In this document: one piece after another, positions 57,786 to 64,000 of the stretch
Numbering within the stretch: position 1 is the stretch's first letter
Layout of the letters: the number at the start of each line of letters is the position of its first letter
Assembly: GCA_020632795.1 (NCBI GenBank)
Contig: JACKEV010000009.1
Location: 843,501-907,500 of the forward strand
DNA from: Alphaproteobacteria bacterium
GTDB lineage: Bacteria; Myxococcota_A; UBA796; CAJQPC01
Direction: 5' to 3'
Length of the DNA: 64,000 bases
The notes under the pieces: generated by a model
Database searches by the model: none
What the model was told of the DNA's origin: nothing
What the model saw: the letters and a program-made list of their open reading frames with translations, nothing else
Program-made: the position numbers and the translations under genes

Positions 57786-58444
57786 GCCGGCACTCCTGCG
57801 GCGTCGAGGCTGTGGACGGAGACGTCCGTGCGGCGGGCGTCGAAGCCGAGCTCGCGCAGCCGGCGCGCTGCCTCGGCGGAGAACGTGCAGAAGGGACCCC
57901 GGCAGTAGGCGACGATTGCCCGGTCTCGGGGCAGCTCCGACACCCGCACCTCCAACTCGTCGAGGGGCAGCGACCACGCCCCGGGGAGGTGCCCCGCTTC
58001 GAACTCCCTCGACGGGCGGACATCCAGCAGCACTACGGTGTCCTCTCGCATCCGCGCGAGAAGGGCGTCACGATCCATGGGCTCGATGCCAGCAGGGTCG
58101 TCGAAGAACTCCCGGGTGAGCTTCTCCAAGGCGGCGACGTGCTGCTCCGCGACCTCCTGCAGCGCGACGAGAAGCGCTGCCACGTCCGGGCCGGCGAGGA
58201 AGTACGTGACGTGCAGGCCGTCTCGGCGGGACGTCACGAGATGCGCTCGCTTCAAGACCTGTAGGTGGTGGGAGGTGTTGGCCGTGGACTGGTCGATCTC
58301 GCCGGCGAGCACCTCCACCGTGCGAGGCGCCTGGGCGAGCAGCTCGAGGATCTCGAGGCGAGCGGGGCTGCCGAGCGCCTTGCCGACGCCTGCGAGGTGG
58401 GCGTAGGCCGCGGTCTTGAAGGTGCGAGCAGGGGTTCGGGACAC
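57782..58444 (-). CDS. ArsR-family regulator fused to a rhodanese domain
   Basis: 220 residues from GTG 58444. Residues ~10-105: ArsR winged HTH (LGSPARLEILELLAQAPRTV; STANTSHHLQVLKRAHLVTS). Residues ~120-220: rhodanese (DTVVLLDVRPSREFEAGHLP) with active loop YCRGPFC. The only two cysteines of the protein are Cys181 and Cys186 in that loop; the ArsR part has none. Sensing of persulfide or thiol reagents is therefore likely through the rhodanese site. It leads the sulfur operon and has a palindrome in front. Confidence 0.9.
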   Translation of the reverse strand: MSRTPARTFKTAAYAHLAGVGKALGSPARLEILELLAQAPRTVEVLAGEIDQSTANTSHHLQVLKRAHLVTSRRDGLHVTYFLAGPDVAALLVALQEVAEQHVAALEKLTREFFDDPAGIEPMDRDALLARMREDTVVLLDVRPSREFEAGHLPGAWSLPLDELEVRVSELPRDRAIVAYCRGPFCTFSAEAARRLRELGFDARRTDVSVHSLDAAGVPA

Positions 58445-58450
58445 GAACAG

Positions 58451-58487
58451 CTCCGGGATTCAAGTATTCATTTGAATACTCCCGGAG
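58451..58487. promoter_or_regulatory. ArsR-rhodanese operator
   Basis: AGTATTCA-TT-TGAATACT (58463-58480) is a perfect dyad immediately upstream of the GTG start, flanked by CTCCGGGA and TCCCGGAG, which are also inverted. The AT-rich core is typical of ArsR-family operators. Confidence 0.75.
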
Positions 58488-58793
58488 TGCTCGCAGGTCA
58501 AGCGCCGCGCATCCCGCATGGCAGGATTGGCCAGAGCGGGGGAGCGGGCGAACGCTCGGATCCCTGGGGCTGCGTGGCGCTCGCTGCAGTGCAGCTGCTC
58601 GTCGTCTCCACGACGGCCTGCGCCAGCTGCTCGTCCACGTCGCCCTCGATGTTCTGGACGGCGGCTCCCAACTCGAGGTCAAGCCCCACGTCACCGTGCC
58701 CGGTGCAGCCCCAGATCTCTGCTCGGCTGGCCTGAGATCTGCTTTCAACACGGCGTTCTTTCGACTCGCCCGTGTCCCGCCAGGATTGACCAG
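58488..58793. other. Gap with an uncertain small open frame
   Basis: No established gene. A minus-strand frame from GTG 58689 to TGA 58498 (63 residues) reads VGLDLELGAAVQNIEGDVDE then TTSSCTAASAT, with reasonable codon use but no Shine-Dalgarno. It could be a small peptide or a remnant. The rest shows nothing. Confidence 0.3.
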
Positions 58794-59651
58794 TCAGAGC
58801 TCGGACCGCTCCCGGTACGCCGCCAGGAGCGCCCGGCAGGCCGGCGTCAGGGCCTCGTCGCCGAGCCAGTACAGCCACATGGTCGTGGCGACCGGCTCTC
58901 CGCCGAGGGTGAGGCGGAGGGCATCGGCGCGCTCCGCCGCAGCCAGCACCTCGTCGGGCACGATGGCGGGAACCCGGTTGGCCCGCGCCCATGCCAGCAA
59001 CGCGGACGTCTCCCGGGTCTCCAGCACGACGTCGAGGGCGTGGCCCTGCCGCCGCGCGAGGCCCTCGAGGAGCTGGCGCACGCCGCTGTCGGTCGGCAGC
59101 GTGGCGATGGGGCCCCGCACGAGCTCCTCGGCGGCGGCGGTGGCCTGGGGGGCACCCACGACCACGAGGTGGATGGTGTAGAGGGGCGCTCGTGCCAGGT
59201 CCGCCTCGAGGGGAGGGTGGACCGCGAAGTCGATGGCACCGCTCCGAAGCAGGCTGGTCATGCTGTCGGTGCTCGCGGGCACGATGCGCGGCCGCGCCGG
59301 GAGGGTGTCGCCCAGCGAGGCGAGCAGCGGAGCCAGGAAGCGGGGGATGTGGGACAGGGCGCAGCCGACCCGCGGAGGAGGATGCGTGCCCTGTTGCACG
59401 CGCTCGCTCGCCCGCTCGAGGGCCTGGATGGCGCCCAGGACGGCCCGCAGTTGGGGCAGGAGGGCGTGCAGGGCCGCCGAGGGCACCACGCTCCGCCCGA
59501 CCCGCGTGAAGAGCGGCACTCCCAGCTCGTCCTCGAGCCCGCGCACGCGGGCCCACAGGGCGGGCTGGCTGAGGTGGGCGGCGCGGGCGGCCGCAGCGAA
59601 GGAGCCGTGCTCGACGACCCCGAGGCAAGCGCGGATCCGATCGGTCTCCAT
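58794..59651 (-). CDS. LysR-family transcriptional regulator
   Basis: 285 residues from ATG 59651. HTH at ~5-65: CLGVVEHGSFAAAARAAHLS then QPALWARVRGLEDELGVPLF. The C-terminal domain contains the usual effector pocket segments (GCALSHIPRFLAPLLASLGD; AIDFAVHPP). Divergent from the SnoaL gene with a 102-bp intergenic region and a T-N11-A dyad. It probably controls the SnoaL gene. Confidence 0.9.
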   Translation of the reverse strand: METDRIRACLGVVEHGSFAAAARAAHLSQPALWARVRGLEDELGVPLFTRVGRSVVPSAALHALLPQLRAVLGAIQALERASERVQQGTHPPPRVGCALSHIPRFLAPLLASLGDTLPARPRIVPASTDSMTSLLRSGAIDFAVHPPLEADLARAPLYTIHLVVVGAPQATAAAEELVRGPIATLPTDSGVRQLLEGLARRQGHALDVVLETRETSALLAWARANRVPAIVPDEVLAAAERADALRLTLGGEPVATTMWLYWLGDEALTPACRALLAAYRERSEL

Positions 59652-59678
59652 GGGGGCTGCCAATCTATTGGGGTTGAC

Positions 59679-59691
59679 TATCGAAATGATA
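59679..59691. promoter_or_regulatory. LysR-type T-N11-A dyad
   Basis: TATCGAAATGATA lies between the divergent LysR and SnoaL genes and overlaps a TTGACT that could serve as a -35 box toward the SnoaL gene. A tandem GAATGGACC repeat follows at 59701-59718. Confidence 0.5.
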
Positions 59692-59753
59692 CCAAGAATC
59701 GAATGGACCGAATGGACCGCCCGGAGGATGTTGAGGGCAAGGAGGCAACGGCC

Positions 59754-60200
59754 ATGAACCAACAGCAAGCCCGAAACATCGAGACGGTACGCAGTCACTA
59801 CGACCGGACCTGGAACCAGCAGGACCTGGACCTCATCGACCAGACCCACCACGCGGACTGCGTCCACCACGACCCGTCGAACCCCGCCTCCATGTGCGGG
59901 ACCGCGCAGCTCAAGGCGCATCTTGAGGCCGTCTTCGACGCCTTCCCCGACGTGCACATGCACATCGACCAGATCTCGGCCTCGGGCGAGGACGTCTTCG
60001 TGCGGTGGACGACCGAGGCCACGCACTCCGGGGAGTTCATGGGCATGCCCGGCACCGGGCGGCGCGTCCGCTTCTCGGGCATCATCCAGCACCGGCTCCG
60101 CGACGGTCGCATCGAGGAGGACTGGTCCATCCGAGACACCCTGAGCTTCCTCACGCAGCTCGGGGCGCTGCCCGCTCCGGGCGCACCCCCGCCGAAGTAG
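59754..60200 (+). CDS. SnoaL-like (NTF2-fold) protein
   Basis: 148 residues from ATG 59754 with AAGGAGG nine bases upstream; the frame upstream is antisense to the LysR gene. Typical SnoaL-like polyketide-cyclase/ester-hydrolase fold: VRSHYDRTWNQQDLDLIDQT, VHHDPSNP, LEAVFDAFPDVHMHIDQISA and GEFMGMPGTGRRVRFSG. Such proteins catalyse cyclisation, isomerisation or hydration of hydrophobic substrates. Regulated by the divergent LysR. A truncated methyltransferase follows in the same frame right after its TAG. Confidence 0.88.
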   Translation: MNQQQARNIETVRSHYDRTWNQQDLDLIDQTHHADCVHHDPSNPASMCGTAQLKAHLEAVFDAFPDVHMHIDQISASGEDVFVRWTTEATHSGEFMGMPGTGRRVRFSGIIQHRLRDGRIEEDWSIRDTLSFLTQLGALPAPGAPPPK

Positions 60201-60464
60201 GCCCCGAGGCTGCCGCCACCCGCGCTCGCCTTCGAGCGCCTCGCCGGCTTCGCCTCCACCCAGGTGATCGCCGCCCTCGTCGGCACGGGGGTCGTCGCTG
60301 CCCTGGCCGAGGGGCCTCGGCCGGTCGACGCGCTGGCCCGGGCCCTCGACCTGCGCGCCGGTGTGCTCGGCCGCACCCTGCGCTTCGCCGCCGGGCTGGG
60401 GGTCGTTCCCGCTGTGCGTGCTCGAGGCCGTGGTGGCATGAGGCGGGGCGTGGTCACTCGGTGA
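60201..60464 (+). pseudogene. Truncated O-methyltransferase (dimerisation region only)
   Basis: The frame continues from the SnoaL stop: ALAFERLAGFASTQVIAALV, then GTGVVAALAEGPRPVDALA, RALDLRAGVLGRTLRFAAGL and GVV, which look like the N-terminal dimerisation helices of acetylserotonin/O-methyltransferase-type enzymes (winged-helix part). It stops at 60464 before any SAM-binding domain, and no ATG is near. Likely a decayed gene fragment cut by a rearrangement with the opposite-strand gene at 60480. Confidence 0.55.
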
Positions 60465-60479
60465 GCGCCGGCTGCTCGC

Positions 60480-61256
60480 TCACCTCTTCAGGGCCCTGCG
60501 CATGGCGCTCGCGAAGGCATCGTAGGCCTCGAATGCGTCCAGGCCGTCCTCGCAGCCGGCCGCTTCCATGGCCGGGATGCCCAGGCGGTGCCAGGCCCCG
60601 TCGATGTAGTCGGCGAGGTGCTCGGAACCCGGGGGGTCGGCGGCGGTCCGGCCGGCTTCGGTGCCCGCGGCCTTCGCGGCCTTCTTCCAGGCGCTGATGC
60701 GCTTCTTGTGATCGGCAGCCTTGGGCGGGGCCACATACACCACCTCCTCCACCGGGGTGGCGACGGCCCCCGTCAGGCCGGCCTCGGCGATGGCGTCCAC
60801 CAGGGCTCCGCTGACCCACACGACCGAGGGGAAGCGAGCGATCTCGAAGACGGGGAGCCCGAAGGTGTTGTCGGGCCAGGGGACCAGGTCCCGAGCGGCC
60901 TCGACCACCGTCATCTTGCGGCCGCCCCGCCAGGTGATGTCGCTCGCGCGCCAGTCGATGGCGTTGACGGCGCTCGAGGGCTTGAGGAAGACGTAGGCGT
61001 GCTCGCCGCCGTCGCGGTCCTCGACGGTCACGGGGTGGTGGAAGGCCGCAGAGTCCGGCACGAGCGCCGCGAGGGCAGGGGAGGCCAGCAGGCGGCCGCT
61101 GCTGCCCAGCAGGTCGGGCAGCGGGGCGGGCGCGGTGCAGCGGACGCGGGTGGAGGGGTCCCACGCCTTGTCCATGGCTTCGAGGTCGCGGTCGGAGCTG
61201 CTCGGCAGGGAGCTCACGGAGGCGCCGGGGTGGGCGGTGAGGCGGAAGAAGGACAT
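60480..61256 (-). CDS. Imm11-like immunity protein (MXAN_0049-type)
   Basis: 258 residues from ATG 61256. The central part follows the Imm11 (PF07791) pattern: a beta segment AYVFLKPSSAVNAIDW with the Asp-x-x-x-Ser, then FGLPVFEIARFPSVVWVSGA and LVDAIAEAGLTGAVATPVEE (identified from memory of the family consensus). These proteins neutralise polymorphic toxins. A Lys/Ala-rich linker (KKRISAWKKAAKAAG) follows and the C-terminal ~60 residues form a helical DGAWHRLGIPAMEA region. No toxin gene is adjacent in this window. Confidence 0.5.
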   Translation of the reverse strand: MSFFRLTAHPGASVSSLPSSSDRDLEAMDKAWDPSTRVRCTAPAPLPDLLGSSGRLLASPALAALVPDSAAFHHPVTVEDRDGGEHAYVFLKPSSAVNAIDWRASDITWRGGRKMTVVEAARDLVPWPDNTFGLPVFEIARFPSVVWVSGALVDAIAEAGLTGAVATPVEEVVYVAPPKAADHKKRISAWKKAAKAAGTEAGRTAADPPGSEHLADYIDGAWHRLGIPAMEAAGCEDGLDAFEAYDAFASAMRRALKR

Positions 61257-61394
61257 GGGGAGTTCTAGCCAGTCCCACCTCGGTCCACCACGCGCCAGGG
61301 GACCCTCATCGCTGGGCGTCACGCCCCCGGGGTCGAGGACCAGGTACTCGAGGAGCTCCGACAGCCGTGCTCCTGGCCAAGGGGAAGAGGTGTC

Positions 61395-64000
61395 CTATGT
61401 CGCCACCTGCGACAGGTCGCTGAACGCCAGCTCCGTGAAACCCGCCGCCACCAGGGCGTCCCGAAGCGGCTCGAAGACGACCAGGGTGAAGGTGTCCTCG
61501 ATCCAGGCCAGCTGGTGCCCCTCGAGGGGCTCGGCGTGTCCGGTCGCTTGGCTGTAGCCCACGCCGGCGATGTGCCCGCTGTCCGCCACCCTCCCATGGA
61601 AGCGCCCCAGGGCCTCGGGCGCCAGCACCCCGTGGATCACGACCGCGAAGAAGCTGTCGTGCTCCGAGCCGTCTTCGGGGTCCTGCAGCACGACGGGCAC
61701 CTTCTGCAGCCTCGCGCCGTGGGCCTCGAGCACCTCGACCAGCCGCGCCTGCATGATGGGGATCCTGTTCGAGAGGTTGAGCAGGGGCAGGGCCCGGCTC
61801 ATCTCGGACGCGTGCTCGAGGTAAGGCTTCAGGGGGAAGCGGAGTGGCCCCTCGGGCAGATCGTCGATGGGCGCTCCGTCCTTCCAGCGCAGCTTCCACC
61901 AAGCCGGACGATCCGGCTTCCAGCCCATGTCGAGGAAGCGGCAAGGGGCATCGTAGTAGGAGACCCGCGACAGCACGTAGTAGCGCGGCAGCGCAACCGC
62001 CGTGCCCAGCAGCACGCGGACCTCGGGCTCGTCGAGGCGCCCCGCAAAGTCGGCGTCCGCCAGGAACTGCGTGGAGGGCTTGCCCAGCTCGAGCGCCCGG
62101 GAGATGGCGGCGCAGAGCGCCTCGGTGTCGCCGTGCTGGGCCTCGTAGCAGGCCAGGTTGTAGGCGAAGCGCGCCTCGACGATGTCCTGCCCCTCGATCC
62201 AGCGGAGCACGTGCTCCTCGAAGAAGTCGGGCCCCTCCTCGGCGGCGAAGGGCAGCAGGTAGGTGAGCGCGTACTGCAGGTGCTCCGGCGCCCAGACCAG
62301 GTGCTCACGCAGCTCGAAGAGCAGCTCCCACAGCTCGGTGGTGTCGGCGGGCAGGCCGGTGAAGCGCAGGCTGTCGAGCTTGAGGGCGAGCTTGCGGGTG
62401 CGCGCGCGCGTCATTTCGAGCGGGAATGGATCCTCGGCGAGGCGAGCCAGGGCGCCGTGGAGGTTGCCGGTCGAGCTGTCGAGGTGGTGGTCGATCTCCT
62501 CGACCACCATGCGCCGGCGCATCTCGTCGGCCGGCACGCCCTCGAGGAGGGCACGGGCCGTGACCAGGCCCGCGGCGTCCCAGTCGCCCACCTTCCGCTG
62601 GAGGAAGCTCACGTGCTTCGCGACGATGGCACGCTCGGGCTCGTCCAGCTCGAGCAGCCAGGGCAGATCCTGGCGGACCAGGGGGGTCAGCACCGCCGCG
62701 TTCAGCCAGCCCTGCTGGCCCGTGGCCAGGCCGACCTCGACGAGTCTGCGGGCCAGATCCACAGACAGGGGCGCGGCCCGGCCCAGGGGCTCGCGTGCCC
62801 AGGACCACAGCGGGCCCAGCTCGTCGAGCTCGATCTCCGCCTCGTCGACCGCGTGGAGCAGGGCCTCGAGCACCTCGCGCGCGCTCGCCGGGTCCGTGGC
62901 GGCCACCAGGCGCTCCTGCCAGCCCGCGGCTTCCTCCTCGGGGACCAGGTCGGCGAGGCGCTTCGCGGCGGCGGGCTGGGCCTCGGCCACGGCGTCCAGG
63001 AGCTCGCGGAAGTACGCGGGGCCCTTGTACTCGAGGTAGTCCTCGACGTACGAGCGCAGGCGCTCGTCGAGGGCGGCGGTCTCGGCCTCGCCGGCCGACC
63101 TGTAGGCGTCGGCGAAGAGCCCGTCGAGCTCGTCGCTGCTGAGGTCGTCGTCGGTCAGCTCGGCCAGCAGGTGGACCAGCGCCGGCGCCGCCAGCCGGGG
63201 CAGCAGCTCGCAGAGCAAGGTCTCGTGGACCGCGTCGTCCCAGGTGCGGTGGCCCGCGTCGTAGAAGCGGCGGGCGAAGAGCACGGCGTCGACCAGGGCG
63301 CGCTGGGTTGCCTCGTCGCCGCGCTCGACCACGACCTCGGCGGCCGTCAGGGCCGGCACGAAGTTGTCCTGCACCGAGCGGAAGCAGGCCGCGAAGACCC
63401 GGGCCGCCTGGGCCGGGTCGAGCCCGGGGGTCGACAGCGCTGCCGACAGCAGGGGCACCTCGACGGGGTCCTCCGCCTCGCGGGCCTCGTCGCCCGGCTC
63501 CAACAGGTCCACCAGGGCGTTGCCGTCGCGACCGCTGGTCAGCTCCACCCAGGTGGCCAGCTGACCGAGCGCGGTGGCGATCGCGGCGGGGTCCTCTGAG
63601 CCGAGGCCGGCGCGGATCCCCTCGGGGCTCAGGCCCGACAGCTCGGTTCGCCGCTCCCACTGGGCGAGCTGCTCCTCGTTGCCGCCGATGCGCTCGAGGC
63701 TCGGGTGCAGCAGCACGGGGGCCAGCTCGGCCTCGTCGCAGCCCTCGAGGTCGAGCAGGCGCAGCCGGGGCAGCTCCAGGAGCGGGCGCAGATCCCGCAC
63801 GCGGCGGCAGTTGTGCAGGCTGAGCTGCTCGAGGGGCAGGCCGGCCAGGGGCGAGAGTTCCCGCACCCGCAGGCAAGCCTTGAGGAGGAGCCTGCGCAGG
63901 GCCGGCAGGTCCCGGAAGGGGCGCAGATCCGCGACGCCGCCCCAGGCCAGCGACAGGGCGGCGAGGCGGGGATGTCCGGCCAGGGTCTCGATGTCCCGCT
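61395..64000 (-). CDS. Large leucine-rich-repeat protein (partial, N-terminus beyond the window)
   Basis: The frame is open through the right edge, so the N-terminus is missing; at least 867 residues are visible. LRR strands come first (LAALSLAWGG, LRRLLLKACL, LEQLSLHNCR, LRLLDLEGCD), then ~700 residues of helical alpha-solenoid sequence (ALDERLRSYVEDYLEYKGPA; LWSWAREPLGRAAPLSVDLA) and a C-terminal alpha/beta region (VVIHGVLAPEALGRFHGRVA; FTELAFSDLSQVAT). No signal peptide in the visible part. Function not recognised. A neighbour of an Imm11-like gene, it could be part of a contact-dependent toxin/immunity neighbourhood. Confidence 0.7.
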   Translation of the reverse strand, partial: RDIETLAGHPRLAALSLAWGGVADLRPFRDLPALRRLLLKACLRVRELSPLAGLPLEQLSLHNCRRVRDLRPLLELPRLRLLDLEGCDEAELAPVLLHPSLERIGGNEEQLAQWERRTELSGLSPEGIRAGLGSEDPAAIATALGQLATWVELTSGRDGNALVDLLEPGDEAREAEDPVEVPLLSAALSTPGLDPAQAARVFAACFRSVQDNFVPALTAAEVVVERGDEATQRALVDAVLFARRFYDAGHRTWDDAVHETLLCELLPRLAAPALVHLLAELTDDDLSSDELDGLFADAYRSAGEAETAALDERLRSYVEDYLEYKGPAYFRELLDAVAEAQPAAAKRLADLVPEEEAAGWQERLVAATDPASAREVLEALLHAVDEAEIELDELGPLWSWAREPLGRAAPLSVDLARRLVEVGLATGQQGWLNAAVLTPLVRQDLPWLLELDEPERAIVAKHVSFLQRKVGDWDAAGLVTARALLEGVPADEMRRRMVVEEIDHHLDSSTGNLHGALARLAEDPFPLEMTRARTRKLALKLDSLRFTGLPADTTELWELLFELREHLVWAPEHLQYALTYLLPFAAEEGPDFFEEHVLRWIEGQDIVEARFAYNLACYEAQHGDTEALCAAISRALELGKPSTQFLADADFAGRLDEPEVRVLLGTAVALPRYYVLSRVSYYDAPCRFLDMGWKPDRPAWWKLRWKDGAPIDDLPEGPLRFPLKPYLEHASEMSRALPLLNLSNRIPIMQARLVEVLEAHGARLQKVPVVLQDPEDGSEHDSFFAVVIHGVLAPEALGRFHGRVADSGHIAGVGYSQATGHAEPLEGHQLAWIEDTFTLVVFEPLRDALVAAGFTELAFSDLSQVAT

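Noticed and set aside
59701..59718. Tandem 9-bp repeat GAATGGACC as an iteron
   Set aside because: Only two units in a promoter region; no replication gene nearby.
61515..63599. Long plus-strand frame opposite the LRR protein
   Set aside because: Repetitive Gly/Val/Glu-rich shadow with no homologous features.

Overview
This is about 64 kb of very GC-rich DNA with strong G/C bias at third codon positions, dense gene packing and many GTG starts. Lipoproteins with Asp/Thr/Glu-Asp-Ser linkers, a MopE-like Cys/Asp calcium-loop protein joined to a fibrinogen-like domain, an FG-GAP lipoprotein, leucine-rich-repeat proteins, an Imm11-like immunity protein and many one-off regulator/oxidoreductase pairs suggest a predatory or social Myxococcota (deltaproteobacterial) lineage. 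This is inferred from gene style only. No rRNA, complete tRNA, CRISPR array, phage or insertion sequence was seen.

Layout. 1-900: C-terminal end of a carrier protein-thioesterase enzyme of a PKS/NRPS type. 1.2-5.9 kb: a periplasmic protein, an M19-like peptidase lipoprotein, a diiron-type metal hydrolase, and a cupin coupled to an isoprenylcysteine-methyltransferase-like membrane protein. 5.9-15.2 kb (minus strand): a complete N-type F-ATPase operon in the order atpD-C-Q-R-B-E-F-A-G. It continues through overlapping stop/start codons into an Hsp90-like protein and a TPR protein. 15.3-17.7 kb: a ClC channel/antiporter and a lipoprotein. 17.7-25.4 kb: mostly unrecognised proteins, an alpha/beta hydrolase lacking its nucleophile serine, a zinc-free quinone oxidoreductase and an LRR protein. 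25.5-30.3 kb: MDR+TetR behind a palindromic operator, a deoxyribosyltransferase-Nudix fusion, an SDR, and PadR+DUF1048. 30.3-34.0 kb (minus): an overlapping chain of ECF sigma factor, MBL/SnoaL protein, TetR and Rieske oxygenase. 34.1-38.4 kb: three large lipoproteins. 38.5-43.7 kb: divergent LysR/MDR, then a tandem-HTH TetR coupled to a PEP-utilising phosphotransferase. 43.8-51.1 kb: two 16-cysteine secreted paralogues flanking a GMC oxidoreductase-hydrolase fusion and an RRM protein, then a membrane-tailed flavoprotein. 51.2-52.3 kb: a small nucleotidyltransferase/partner module bracketed by two related hairpin repeats. 52.5-58.4 kb (minus): a seven-gene sulfur operon led by an ArsR-rhodanese regulator. 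58.8-64 kb: divergent LysR/SnoaL, a truncated methyltransferase, an Imm11-like protein and a partial LRR protein.

Working together. The ATPase genes form one translationally coupled unit, and the Hsp90-like and TPR genes behave as its distal members. In the sulfur operon, rhodanese, DsrE, cysteine synthase and cysteine desulfurase domains point to handling of sulfide/persulfide and cysteine; the desulfurase has a one-base frameshift. Many accessory genes sit next to their own regulator, and several have clear palindromic operators. Eroded copies of the C-terminus of one small protein occur at three places in the window.
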